44,743 nt of DNA from a virus, in IMG/VR virus record IMGVR_UViG_3300042934_000692, positions 1 through 44,743 of that record; one strand, written 5' to 3'. The notes below the pieces were generated by a model. It worked only from the letters and a program-made list of their open reading frames with translations. It was not told where the DNA came from and ran no database searches. The translations under genes were made by a program, and so were the position numbers. Below, piece after piece: positions 21,709 through 29,634 of the stretch. The first letter of the stretch is position 1. Every line of letters begins with the position of its first letter.

Positions 21709-22740
21709 ATGGCATGGCTTGAATCCCACCAGACGCTGGCCGACCACCCCAAGCGCAAGCGCCTCTCGCGCCTGCTGGGTGCGACGAAGGCCGCGACCAT
21801 CGGCCACCTGCACCTGATGTGGTGGTGGGCGATGGACTACGCCCAGGACGGCGACCTGACCCGCTACACCGACGACGACCTGGCCGACGCGGGCGGGTGG
21901 GACGGCGACCCCGGGCTCTTCGTCCAGTCGCTGATCGAGTCGGGCTTCATCACCGTCGAGCGCACCGTGCACGACTGGGACGACTACGCCGGCCGGCTGA
22001 TCGGTCAGCGCTCGGCGAATGCGGCGCGGATGCGCGAGGCGCGGGCGAAGAAGAAGCCCGTCGGCGTGATGGCTGAGCGCACGTGCAACGAACGTGCAGC
22101 GCACGTGCAGGGGCTACACAACATGACACAACATGACATGACCACTACCCCCTTACCCCCAGCGGGGGGCGAGCAGCAGTTGCCTGTCGGCGACCCCCTG
22201 GCGGAGAAGCTGATTCCGGCCAACCTGTTCGAGGGGGAGTACGAGGTGCTCGAGGGGGTGTTTCTCTCGAAGAGGATCTCGGCCTTCTGGCAGCTGCAGG
22301 GCGAGAAGCGCCACCAGCTGACGACCTGGATGGAGGCGCCGAAGGACGTCCGAGAGACGGCCTTCCGCTGGGCGCTCGGCGAGTCCTGGGTGGACAGCCC
22401 CTGGCACGTGGCGCTGCAGGCCATCCAGTACCCCAACAAGTTCCCGACCTACCCGGGGTCGAAGATCCTCCAGATGCGCCAGGGCAAGAAGCCCGAGCCC
22501 ACGGCGAACCCCTACGGCGATCGCCCCTGGGCCGGCCTGAACGAGCCCAAGAACTTCGGCTACCGCTGGACCGATGAGGCCGACCAGGTGCGCTACCTGA
22601 TCGACCGGGTGCTCAGGGCGCGGCCGGCGGCCGGGCTCTACGACGAACTGACGAAGGCCTACCGGGAAGGCGGCTTCGAGGCGGCCATGGCGGCCATCTG
22701 GGAGCACTGGCCCAAGAAACGCGAGGCGGTGAATGGATAG
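21709..22740 (+). CDS. Replication initiation protein carrying an internal origin candidate
   Basis: 343 residues. The N-terminal half (about 1-120) is a winged-helix-like domain of the kind found in phage replisome organisers (W-L-E-S-H-Q-T-L, W-W-W-A-M-D-Y-A-Q-D-G-D-L). A low-complexity linker (about 120-165) carries DNA iterons, and the C-terminal domain is of unknown fold. The next gene, DnaB helicase, overlaps its end, as in O/P- or DnaD/DnaC-like pairs. It probably binds the iterons and loads the helicase. Confidence 0.75.
   Translation: MAWLESHQTLADHPKRKRLSRLLGATKAATIGHLHLMWWWAMDYAQDGDLTRYTDDDLADAGGWDGDPGLFVQSLIESGFITVERTVHDWDDYAGRLIGQRSANAARMREARAKKKPVGVMAERTCNERAAHVQGLHNMTQHDMTTTPLPPAGGEQQLPVGDPLAEKLIPANLFEGEYEVLEGVFLSKRISAFWQLQGEKRHQLTTWMEAPKDVRETAFRWALGESWVDSPWHVALQAIQYPNKFPTYPGSKILQMRQGKKPEPTANPYGDRPWAGLNEPKNFGYRWTDEADQVRYLIDRVLRARPAAGLYDELTKAYREGGFEAAMAAIWEHWPKKREAVNG
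22078..22146. other. Candidate replication origin with iterons
   Basis: ACGTGCA occurs three times at an exact 11-bp period (22081, 22092, 22103), one helical turn. Then ACACAACATG occurs twice in tandem (22116-22125, 22126-22135), followed by CATGACC. The stretch codes for the linker of the initiator protein, the same arrangement as the lambda origin within gene O. The second part is AT-richer than its surroundings. Confidence 0.65.
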
Positions 22741-24091
22741 CATCATCGAGCGGGTTCCGCCCCACAGCATCGAGGCCGAGCAGGCGGTGCTGGCCTGCAT
22801 CCTGGTCGACGTCGAGTGCATCGCCACGGCGATGGAGAAGCTCGAGCCCACCAGCTTCTACCGGCGGGCGCACGGCGCCCTCTACGAGGCGATGCTGGGC
22901 CTGTACCGCAAGGGCGAGCCCATCGACCTGATCACGATGCGCGACGCCTGCCAGGGCGCCGACTGGTACGACGAGCTCGGCGGGTACGGCTACCTGATCG
23001 ATCTCGCCGGGTCCATTCCCACCACGGCCTACGTCGGGCCCTACGCTGACATCGTGGCGGCCAAGGCCCGCCGGCGGGAGTTCATCCGGGCGGCTTCGGG
23101 GATGGTGGCCGCCGGCTTCGACGAGGCGTGCGACGACCCGGTGGGCGAAGGGCTCAAGAGCCTTGTGGCCCTGGACCTGAAGCGTGGCGTGAGCGGCGAG
23201 TGGAAGTTGCTCGCCGACCTCGAGGCCGAGAACTACGACCGGATGGCGGCGGCGTCCGACGCCCGGCGCGAGGGCCGCACCCTCACCCACCTGATGGAGA
23301 CCGGCTTCTACGACCTCGACAACATGCTGGCCGCGGGGCCCGGCGACATGCTGGTGCTCGCCGCCCGAACCGGCTACGGCAAGACGGCGCTGGCCGCGAA
23401 CATCGCGATCCACGTCGCCACGACCGGCCCGGTGGCAATGTTCACGCTCGAGATGTCGGGCCTTGCGATGGCCCGGCGCTTCACCGCCTCCCACACCGGC
23501 ATCGACACGCGGCGCCAGGTGGTGGGGAGCCTGGGCGACAACGAATGGCCGGTGGTGCAGGAGATGATTCGGGAGCACCGCGACCTCCCGCTCTACATCC
23601 GCGATAAGAGTCACGTCACCGTGAGCGAGATGCTGGCGGCCTGCCGGAAGCTCGAGGCGCAGACCCGCGAGAAGCTGAAGCTGGTGGTGGTGGACTACCT
23701 CACCCTGGCCGACGCGGACGGCAAGGTCGAGAACGAGACGACCCGCGCCGCCAAGGTGAGCCGAGGTCTGAAGCTGATGGCCGGCGAGCTGGGGTGCCCG
23801 GTGCTCGCGCTGGCCCAGCTCAACCGTGGCGTCGACGGCCGACCGGAAAAGCGCCCCGAGCTGCGCGACCTGAAGCAGAGCGGCAGCATCGAGCAGGACG
23901 CCTCGGTGGTGATCTTCATCCACCGCGAGGGGCACCGGGACGGGGAGAAGCTGGAGAGCGGCCCGGTCGAGGTGATCGTCGCCAAGAACCGCCACGGCTC
24001 GACCGGCTCGGTCAACCTGAACTTCGACGCCCCCCGAACCCGCTTCTCGAGCGCGGGCTTCGACCCGCAAGAGCTGCCCTATGGCATCTGA
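22733..24091 (+). CDS. dnaB: Replicative DNA helicase, DnaB family
   Basis: 452 residues; overlaps the initiator gene by eight bases. It has the DnaB N-terminal domain (P-P-H-S-I-E-A-E-Q-A-V-L near residue 10) and the RecA-like motor with Walker A G-Y-G-K-T-A at 214-219, Walker B L-V-V-V-D-Y near 315, and the Q-L-N-R-G-V and L-K-Q-S-G-S-I-E-Q-D motifs. It would unwind the phage replication fork. It is slightly shorter than host DnaB, as is usual in phages. Confidence 0.96.
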   Translation: MDSIIERVPPHSIEAEQAVLACILVDVECIATAMEKLEPTSFYRRAHGALYEAMLGLYRKGEPIDLITMRDACQGADWYDELGGYGYLIDLAGSIPTTAYVGPYADIVAAKARRREFIRAASGMVAAGFDEACDDPVGEGLKSLVALDLKRGVSGEWKLLADLEAENYDRMAAASDARREGRTLTHLMETGFYDLDNMLAAGPGDMLVLAARTGYGKTALAANIAIHVATTGPVAMFTLEMSGLAMARRFTASHTGIDTRRQVVGSLGDNEWPVVQEMIREHRDLPLYIRDKSHVTVSEMLAACRKLEAQTREKLKLVVVDYLTLADADGKVENETTRAAKVSRGLKLMAGELGCPVLALAQLNRGVDGRPEKRPELRDLKQSGSIEQDASVVIFIHREGHRDGEKLESGPVEVIVAKNRHGSTGSVNLNFDAPRTRFSSAGFDPQELPYGI

Positions 24092-24224
24092 GCTTGGCGC
24101 CGCTGAGGCCGCCTACCGGAGAGCCCGGGCGAGAGTTGAGGCCGAAGGGCCCACCTGGAATGCGATCGCCGCCTACGTCTTCGCCCTGGCAAACCTGCGC
24201 CAGGTGCTCGACGACGCGGCCTGA
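24081..24224 (+). CDS. 47-residue protein overlapping the helicase end
   Basis: The ATG lies 11 bases before the end of the helicase gene. The product is alanine-rich and helical (A-A-E-A-A-Y-R-R-A-R-A-R-V-E). Function unknown. Confidence 0.55.
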   Translation: MASELGAAEAAYRRARARVEAEGPTWNAIAAYVFALANLRQVLDDAA

Positions 24225-24239
24225 CAAGGAGACAACCTG

Positions 24240-25091
24240 ATGAGCGAAAAGATTCAGAGCTTCCTCGAGCACCTGATGGTCGAGCGCGGCCTGGCCGGCA
24301 ACACCATCTCGGCCTACAACACCGACCTGACCCGCCTGGAATCCTACCTGACGACGATGCGCCTCGAGTGGGACGACGTGACCCCGGCTGTGCTGGTCGG
24401 CTACCAGCAGCTCGGCGAGCGTGACGGCCTGCGCCGCGCGACGCTCAACCGCCGATTGGCCTGCTTCAAGGGCTTCTTCTGGTGGCTGAAGACGACGGGG
24501 GCGATCGCCGCCGACCCGGCCGCCGGCCTGACACGGGCTCGCGAGCAGCGCAGCATCCCGGAAGCTCTCACCGAGGCTCAGGCCCGCCGGCTCCTCGACC
24601 ACCCGACCATCCCGGTTCGCGAGCGGGCGATCCTCGAATTGCTCTACGGCGCCGCGCTTCGCGTCAGCGAGTTGGCCCGGGTGAACGTGGCCGACTTCGA
24701 CCCGTACCAGGGGACGCTGCGCATCCGCCCGGAGGCGGGCCGCGAGCGGCTCGTGCATCTGCCGGAGGAGGCGGTGAACGCGGTGAAGGTCTACCTGACC
24801 CAGGATCGCCCCTACATCCGGCACCTGCCCAGCGAGCGGGCGATGTTCCTGAACTACACCGGCCGGCGGATGTCCCGCCAGTGCGTCTGGAAGACGGTCA
24901 AAGACGCGGCCCACGCCGCCGGCTTCTCCGGTTCCATCGGGCCGAACACCCTCCGCCAGTCGTGCGCGGTGAACCTGCTCGACAAGGGCGTGGACGTGCG
25001 CACGGTCCAGGAGATGCTCGGGCACTCCGACCTGAACACCACGCTCATCTACACCCGCACGCGGCGGCGCCGCGAGCAGCTGGCGGCATAG
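24240..25091 (+). CDS. Tyrosine recombinase 1 (XerC/D-like) lacking two conserved catalytic residues
   Basis: 283 residues with AAGGAG before the ATG. The SAM-like N-terminal domain is at about 1-95 and the catalytic domain at 108-283. Arg141 (A-A-L-R-V-S-E-L), Arg239, His262 (L-G-H-S-D) and the nucleophile Tyr271 (L-I-Y-T) are present. The usual HxxR is N236-T-L-R239, so the first His is Asn. The usual G-K-G lysine is missing (P-E-A-G-R-E-R). Cleavage could be weak or need a partner. It is one of three Xer-type genes here. Confidence 0.9.
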   Translation: MSEKIQSFLEHLMVERGLAGNTISAYNTDLTRLESYLTTMRLEWDDVTPAVLVGYQQLGERDGLRRATLNRRLACFKGFFWWLKTTGAIAADPAAGLTRAREQRSIPEALTEAQARRLLDHPTIPVRERAILELLYGAALRVSELARVNVADFDPYQGTLRIRPEAGRERLVHLPEEAVNAVKVYLTQDRPYIRHLPSERAMFLNYTGRRMSRQCVWKTVKDAAHAAGFSGSIGPNTLRQSCAVNLLDKGVDVRTVQEMLGHSDLNTTLIYTRTRRRREQLAA

Positions 25092-25103
25092 GGGAGGCGC
25101 GAC

Positions 25104-25199
25104 GTGATTCCCTACGACCCGGCCGCCCTCCCCTGGGGCCTGGCGGTCCTGCTGACCGCTGCGGCGATCGCCCTGTGCTTCGACCGGAGGGGCGGCTGA
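25104..25199 (+). CDS. 31-residue single-span membrane peptide
   Basis: GTG 25104 follows GGGGAGG at a normal distance. The sequence is one hydrophobic helix (LPWGLAVLLTAAAIALCF) followed by D-R-R-G-G, so it is likely a small inner-membrane peptide. Its stop overlaps the next start (TGATG). Function unknown. Confidence 0.58.
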   Translation: MIPYDPAALPWGLAVLLTAAAIALCFDRRGG

Positions 25200-25327
25200 T
25201 GGCGCCCTGGTTCTGCGACCTGTGGCGTCGCTGGTTCCTGGTCGACCCCGACGGCGAGCGCCCTGCGCGTGGCCCCTACGACAGCGAGGCCGATGCAGCC
25301 CGCGACAAGGAGCACGAGACCCGATGA
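25199..25327 (+). CDS. 42-residue protein, unknown
   Basis: Coupled to the genes on both sides (TGATG at the start, ATGA at the end). It begins with an aromatic stretch (W-F-C-D-L-W-R-R-W-F) and ends acidic. It resembles small uncharacterised phage proteins with a V-D-P-D-G-E-R-P core. Function unknown. Confidence 0.58.
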   Translation: MAPWFCDLWRRWFLVDPDGERPARGPYDSEADAARDKEHETR

Positions 25328-25992
25328 ACACGAAGTGTAGAATCTGCGAGCGTTCTGCCCCCGACAACGCTACCTACTGCAGCGATGGCTGCCGCATCAA
25401 GGGCCTGGCGCTGACCAAGCGCATCATGGCCAGCGTCGACCCGGCTACCATCGAGGCCCAGGCCAAGGCCGAGCGCAACAAGCGTCGCTGGACGCCTGAC
25501 GAGGACTTTCTGCTCGAGATGCACTACGGGGCCGTGTCTACCGCTGAAATGCAGATCCGGCTCTACGCCGAGACGGGGATCGCCCGGAGCATTTACGCCA
25601 TCATGTCGCGCGCCCTGCTCGCTGGGCTGGTTGCCTACCACCACCAGCCGGAACGTTCGCTGAAAGCTGCCGCCGAGGAGCTGGGAATCTCCGATAGTAC
25701 GGTTCGATCTCTGGTCCGACACGGTCAACTGAAAGTCCACGGCACGGGCCGATGCCGGTTGTTGAGCGACGACGAGTTCGAGAAGCTCAAGGCCCACGTC
25801 GAAGGCCGATGCAAGCTGCCACCTCAACGCCCCCCTGTCTGGACGTTCCAGCAGGCCATGGCCCAGCTGGGGGTGAAGCACCGCAACCAGGTAAACCGAC
25901 TCATCGAGCGCGGCCTGGTCGACGTCATCAAAGAGGACGGACGCGTGCTTCTCACTCAGGCGAGCGTCAAGCGCGCCAAACAGAGCGCCTGA
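25324..25992 (+). CDS. DNA-binding protein: zinc motif plus two helix-turn-helix regions
   Basis: 222 residues from ATG 25324 (ATGA overlap). Residues 5-25 hold C-R-I-C and Y-C-S-D-G-C, a zinc motif. Residues about 52-95 (R-R-W-T-P-D-E-D-F-L-L-E) resemble a Myb/SANT-like helix-turn-helix. Residues about 112-140 (AAEELGISDSTVRSLVRHGQ) resemble an excisionase/MerR-type helix-turn-helix, and a further similar region lies near 180-215. It is probably a regulator or a recombination accessory. It is separated from recombinase 1 only by two tiny genes. Confidence 0.7.
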   Translation: MNTKCRICERSAPDNATYCSDGCRIKGLALTKRIMASVDPATIEAQAKAERNKRRWTPDEDFLLEMHYGAVSTAEMQIRLYAETGIARSIYAIMSRALLAGLVAYHHQPERSLKAAAEELGISDSTVRSLVRHGQLKVHGTGRCRLLSDDEFEKLKAHVEGRCKLPPQRPPVWTFQQAMAQLGVKHRNQVNRLIERGLVDVIKEDGRVLLTQASVKRAKQSA

Positions 25993-26018
25993 TGCATTCC
26001 AAACGAAAGGAGGCCAGC

Positions 26019-26450
26019 ATGCGCCTTGTCCTTGTGGCCTGCTCGGCCCTGAAGCTGCCCCACGCGGCGGCGGCCCGCGATCTCTACGGCACGAGCGACT
26101 TGTTCAGCAAGTCCCGCAGCTACGCCGAGCAGCTGATCGCCAACGGCCAGGCCGACGACTGGCGAATCCTCAGCGGTGCGCACGGGGTTCTTCACCCCGA
26201 CACCGTGATCGCCCCCTACCAGCTCGGCGTCCAGCAGATGAGCGCGGCCGAGCGCCGGGTCTGGGCCGAGGCGATCGCCGGCTCGCTCGAGGCGCTTTCC
26301 CCATCGGCTGTCACTGTCCTGGGCGGCGTGCACTACGTGGCAGCGGTGGCGAGGTACGCGGCGGCCGCCGGCATCCCGATCGACACCCCGCTCGGCCGGC
26401 TCGAAATTGGCGAGCGCAAGGCCTGGCTGAAGCGCCAGCTGGCGGCCTAA
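26019..26450 (+). CDS. DUF6884-like protein
   Basis: 143 residues; ATG 26019 follows AAAGGAGG. The motifs V-A-C-S-A-L-K-L-P-H-A-A-A-A-R-D-L-Y, W-R-I-L-S-G-A-H-G-V-L-H-P-D and I-A-P-Y-Q fit the DUF6884 pattern, common in phages and plasmids and related in sequence style to nucleotide-processing enzymes. The activity is not established. Confidence 0.7.
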   Translation: MRLVLVACSALKLPHAAAARDLYGTSDLFSKSRSYAEQLIANGQADDWRILSGAHGVLHPDTVIAPYQLGVQQMSAAERRVWAEAIAGSLEALSPSAVTVLGGVHYVAAVARYAAAAGIPIDTPLGRLEIGERKAWLKRQLAA

Positions 26451-26514
26451 ACCGCCCCGAGAGTTCTCAAAATCCCAAATGACCGACAAATCCCAACTTC
26501 CGAAGGAGGCCCCC

Positions 26515-27039
26515 ATGGCGAAGTACAAAGACGGCGAATACATCAGCCTCAACTGGGACGCGGACTGGCCCGAAGAGCTTCACGTCAAGGGGCACGTCAC
26601 GCCCGAAGAGTTCAACCAGGCGGTTCACGGCCAGCACGACGACACGGCCAAGCCCGTCACCGAGGTCACGCACGAATACGGCCGGTGGTCGATGCAGGCC
26701 GGCGACGACGGCCCCGGCCACTTCCTCCAGACCTACAGCGAGCCCGGCCCCGGCCGCTTCAAGCTGACGACGGTCCCCTACCGCGCCATGTTCCCGTTCG
26801 GCACCTGCAAGGAGTGCCAGGGGCAAACGAGTGACGGCGGCGACATTCACCAGAGCTGCGTGAAGGATTCCAGGTGCGACGACTGCGCCGGCGAGTTCAA
26901 CCACCGCAAGATGGACCACCACTGGCAGGACCACCGGATGATCCACTTGTGCAAGCCCTGCAAGTTGAAGCGCCAGCCCCCGATGGCTTGGGTGCAGGAC
27001 TGGCCGGCCAACGTCGCACAGCCGGCGCCCACCCCCTGA
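26515..27039 (+). CDS. Cysteine-rich early protein, unknown
   Basis: 174 residues; AAGGAGG precedes ATG 26515. The N-terminal 90 residues are polar. Three Cys pairs follow (C-K-E-C near 101, C-D-D-C near 122, C-K-P-C near 147), with a His-rich segment between, probably two zinc sites. Function unknown. Confidence 0.65.
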   Translation: MAKYKDGEYISLNWDADWPEELHVKGHVTPEEFNQAVHGQHDDTAKPVTEVTHEYGRWSMQAGDDGPGHFLQTYSEPGPGRFKLTTVPYRAMFPFGTCKECQGQTSDGGDIHQSCVKDSRCDDCAGEFNHRKMDHHWQDHRMIHLCKPCKLKRQPPMAWVQDWPANVAQPAPTP

Positions 27040-27077
27040 TTTTCGCAGATCCCATTGACCAAGCAAAGGAGAGACAT

Positions 27078-27413
27078 ATGTACGATAACCAATTCATGCA
27101 CCTTGGGGCTATCGGCGGCGAGATGGTCGAGACCACGCAGCCCGAGGGCAAGCCCGAAGCCCTGAAGACGCCCAACCTCGGCACTTTGATGATCGTCACG
27201 CAGGCCGCAGCCCCCCGCTACGGCCAGACCGGCGTCCTGGTCGGCTGGTGGGAGGGGTGCCACCTCACGAAGGGGCCTGGCTACCGCCTGCGCTTCCCTG
27301 ACGGCAAGCTCTGGTGGTTCTCAGCCTTCCAGATTGCCAGCCTTGAGGTGGAGGGCTGGGACAAGTCGCTGATGGCCCGCACCTGGGGCGCCCCCTTGGC
27401 CGTCACGGTGTAA
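27078..27413 (+). CDS. Unknown early protein
   Basis: 111 residues; AAAGGAG precedes the ATG. The product contains T-G-V-L-V-G-W-W-E-G-C and Y-R-L-R-F-P-D-G-K-L-W-W-F, suggesting a small beta barrel. No family recognised. Confidence 0.65.
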   Translation: MYDNQFMHLGAIGGEMVETTQPEGKPEALKTPNLGTLMIVTQAAAPRYGQTGVLVGWWEGCHLTKGPGYRLRFPDGKLWWFSAFQIASLEVEGWDKSLMARTWGAPLAVTV

Positions 27414-27451
27414 TCCCCTAGATCCAGTACCAGCCAAGAGAGGAAAACCCC

Positions 27452-27589
27452 ATGAAGACCTGTTTCCACTGCAATCGGACCATTGAGCGCCCCATCTTCG
27501 ACGTGGACGGCAAACACATCCACCTCCACTGCCTCAAGGAGCACGAGGCCCAGAAGTGCACCGACACCGACAAGTCCCGATTGGGCTAA
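27452..27589 (+). CDS. 45-residue zinc-ribbon protein
   Basis: AGAGAGGA precedes the ATG. C-F-H-C near residue 4, then H-I-H-L-H-C and a later Cys give a zinc-binding pattern. It lies in a series of similarly small genes of lower GC content. Function unknown. Confidence 0.6.
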   Translation: MKTCFHCNRTIERPIFDVDGKHIHLHCLKEHEAQKCTDTDKSRLG

Positions 27590-27612
27590 AAATCCCAAGA
27601 GAGGATTGAGAG

Positions 27613-28029
27613 ATGCTAGAACGGTTTTTTAAGCGCCGCAAACCCGAGGGTGAGCCACTTGCGATAGACCCCAACATGCCGAAGCTGGTGCGCTTTGAGG
27701 ATGGCGTCTGGACGTTTCAGAGTCCCGCTTTCCCGGCGATGATCGCCACGGCAGCGGCGATGCTGGACGAGACAGAGGCGCCCAATTACGTAGAGTTCCA
27801 GGCCCAATGGAAGCGGTCCAAGTGGATCGTGTGCTGCATTCAGCGCAGAGAGGGCAAGACGCCCCACCAGTTGCGCCAGGAGGCCGAGGCGAAGTGCGAC
27901 ACGATGCTCGACGCCATCAAGACCATTGGGCGCGATGCCGTAGACGTGCCTAATCTTGGCCCCGGCTTCTGGATCAGCGACGAGGATTATGAGCGACTGA
28001 TGCAAGCCGCACGCCTGGCCGGTGCGTGA
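27613..28029 (+). CDS. Unknown early protein
   Basis: 138 residues, AGAGGA upstream. It has a basic start (FFKRRK), then an alpha/beta body with E-F-Q-A-Q-W-K-R-S-K-W-I-V-C-C. GC content is clearly below that of the structural genes. No family recognised. Confidence 0.66.
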   Translation: MLERFFKRRKPEGEPLAIDPNMPKLVRFEDGVWTFQSPAFPAMIATAAAMLDETEAPNYVEFQAQWKRSKWIVCCIQRREGKTPHQLRQEAEAKCDTMLDAIKTIGRDAVDVPNLGPGFWISDEDYERLMQAARLAGA

Positions 28030-28044
28030 TAACGAGGCAAATCA

Positions 28045-28194
28045 ATGGACTACAGCAACCACCTAGACCCCGATGAGTGGGAGTGCGAATGCGGCGGCAT
28101 TAACCCCATCGTTACGGGGCGCTGCTGGCTCTGCGGTCACGCGGGTCGGCGCAAGCGCCTATTAGCCTACGAGCAGCGGAGGAAGCCGGAATGA
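28045..28194 (+). CDS. 49-residue zinc-finger protein
   Basis: C-E-C-G-G near residue 14 and C-W-L-C-G near 27 form a treble-clef or RanBP2-like zinc motif; the end is basic. The stop overlaps the next ATG. Function unknown. Confidence 0.62.
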   Translation: MDYSNHLDPDEWECECGGINPIVTGRCWLCGHAGRRKRLLAYEQRRKPE

Positions 28195-28373
28195 CGATTA
28201 CCTGCAAGGGTTGCGTTGAGCCTATCCACGATTGGCACGTCTTACTGACCGTAAAGGACGGCCCCGACGCTGGCGGCTATCACAAAGGCTGTTTTGACGA
28301 GATGACACGAAAGCGAAAGCGGGGCCAGTGGAACATCGTCTATGACGACGACCGCCAGGCCGCCCACAGATAG
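28191..28373 (+). CDS. 60-residue zinc-ribbon protein
   Basis: Coupled to the previous gene by overlap. C-K-G-C near residue 5 and H-K-G-C near 31 with a nearby His give a zinc-binding pattern; the end is basic (RKRKRG). Function unknown. Confidence 0.62.
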   Translation: MTITCKGCVEPIHDWHVLLTVKDGPDAGGYHKGCFDEMTRKRKRGQWNIVYDDDRQAAHR

Positions 28374-28385
28374 GACTTGATCGCC

Positions 28386-28448
28386 AAACAGAAAGACCCC
28401 GCCGAAGCGGGGTCAACTGCGAGGGCCTTACAAGCCATCCGAAACTAC
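28386..28448 (-). ncRNA. Possible small RNA on the minus strand
   Basis: A consensus extended -10 (TGC-TATAAT, 28463-28455) lies about 40 bases before a strong terminator on the same strand (stem 28414-28395, GACCCCGC-TTCG-GCGGGGTC, followed by TTTCTGTTT). The expected transcript is about 60 bases, opposite to all neighbouring genes. A reading frame of useful length is not present. No -35 is visible. Confidence 0.42.
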
Positions 28449-28454
28449 GCCTCA

Positions 28455-28460
28455 ATTATA
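28455..28460 (-). promoter_or_regulatory. Consensus -10 for the minus-strand small RNA
   Basis: The minus strand reads TGCTATAATTGAGGC. The twelve bases TATAATTGAGGC are the same as at the DUF3800 promoter (14632-14621). Confidence 0.5.
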
Positions 28461-28510
28461 GCATACGGGCGGGGCGTGAGATCAGAGCTTATGCGAGAAG
28501 GAGCAAGCAC

Positions 28511-28660
28511 ATGACGCAAGCAGCCGAGGCGGCAAAGTACCTCAAGGCTCACAACGCCGACGACTTCCCCGGACTTGATCGAGCGATCCGCATTGAGTTT
28601 GCCGACGACTCGCGGCTGTACTGGGACGATGCCCGCGCCTGCTGGGTCGCGGAGAAGTAG
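28511..28660 (+). CDS. 49-residue protein, unknown
   Basis: AGAAGGAG precedes the ATG. Helical first half (A-A-E-A-A-K-Y-L-K-A-H-N-A-D-D-F), then I-E-F-A-D-D-S-R-L-Y-W-D. It begins a new group after the minus-strand element. Function unknown. Confidence 0.58.
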   Translation: MTQAAEAAKYLKAHNADDFPGLDRAIRIEFADDSRLYWDDARACWVAEK

Positions 28661-28689
28661 AGATCTCACGAATTTGGAGGGATTCAGGA

Positions 28690-28827
28690 ATGAACACCAC
28701 GCCATGTGAAAATTGCGGCCAACTGACCGCCTTTCGATTCTGTTCGGGTGACTGCGAAGATGCGGCGGTCTTGCGCGCCCAGTGCGCCGAACTCAACGCA
28801 TCGAAGCACCCCGCCGAGGTCAAATGA
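28690..28827 (+). CDS. 45-residue zinc-binding protein
   Basis: C-E-N-C-G near residue 6 and F-C-S-G-D-C near 18 resemble the small zinc ribbon of DUF2116-like phage proteins. GGAGG lies 12 bases before the ATG. The next gene starts on its stop (ATGATG). Function unknown. Confidence 0.6.
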   Translation: MNTTPCENCGQLTAFRFCSGDCEDAAVLRAQCAELNASKHPAEVK

Positions 28828-29051
28828 TGTCATCACCTCAAACCCCTGCCGGAGCGTTGTTCTGGCTTAAGTGCCATCATCGCGCCCACCAGCATCTCTT
28901 TCGGCAGCTGAGTCAGGCCGGAGGCGTGCGAGTCTGCTCTTGCAAGTCTACCGAATGGCGGTGGGACGACGTGGACCAGGCGGCTGACTCCAAAGCTCGT
29001 TGCGATTCGGGCCGCGCCATTTTGGCAGGAACTGAAGAACAGTCCAGATAG
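28827..29051 (+). CDS. 74-residue protein, unknown
   Basis: Starts on the stop codon of the previous gene. It contains L-K-C-H-H-R-A-H-Q-H and C-S-C-K near its middle, possibly a metal site. Function unknown. Confidence 0.55.
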   Translation: MSSPQTPAGALFWLKCHHRAHQHLFRQLSQAGGVRVCSCKSTEWRWDDVDQAADSKARCDSGRAILAGTEEQSR

Positions 29052-29078
29052 GAAGTAACATCGATTGAGAGGCAAGCA

Positions 29079-29261
29079 ATGAACCAAGGGCAAGCTGAGC
29101 GGCTGATCGCCGCCGTGGAGCGCGTGGCCGTCGCGCTGGAGCACATCGAGGCCCAGGCCGAGCGGGTGGCGGACACGTTGAGCGCCATCACCTATGACAT
29201 CGCCAGCGAGGGGCTGGCGCTCGGCGTGACCCACATCAACCCCGCCACCGAGAGGGAATAG
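29079..29261 (+). CDS. 60-residue helical protein
   Basis: The first 45 residues are an amphipathic coiled-coil-like helix (LIAAVERVAVALEHIEAQAE). It resembles many small phage helical proteins of unknown role. Confidence 0.6.
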   Translation: MNQGQAERLIAAVERVAVALEHIEAQAERVADTLSAITYDIASEGLALGVTHINPATERE

Positions 29262-29266
29262 TATCA

Positions 29267-29599
29267 GTGAGCAAGCAAGTATACGACGACATGGCGCACC
29301 ACATCGAGAGCGCCAAGGTGGTGCTTGGGATCGCCCTTGAGGGTGGGCCCAACATCGGCCACAACGCTAGCCGCGCCTTCACCGTCAATCACGGCAGGAA
29401 GCTAATAGGCGAGATAGAGCGGCTTCGGGCCATCGAGGAAGCCGCCAAGGCCCTGGGCTGGGACGACATCTTGAACGGGATCGGCTGGGGGATTGACCAG
29501 AGCACCAGCGCAAAGACGCGGGATAGCTGGGAAGCGGTTGAGTCCAGGGTTACGGAGTTTATGGCCCTGCTGGGCGTCCGCGATACCCGGCTCGACTGA
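29267..29599 (+). CDS. Unknown early protein
   Basis: 110 residues from GTG 29267, with GAGGGA upstream. It is mainly helical, with E-I-E-R-L-R-A-I-E-E-A-A-K-A-L-G-W in the middle. No family recognised. Confidence 0.62.
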   Translation: MSKQVYDDMAHHIESAKVVLGIALEGGPNIGHNASRAFTVNHGRKLIGEIERLRAIEEAAKALGWDDILNGIGWGIDQSTSAKTRDSWEAVESRVTEFMALLGVRDTRLD

Positions 29600-29634
29600 T
29601 ACACGATACGCGAGGATCTCGAAAGGGAGAGCAT

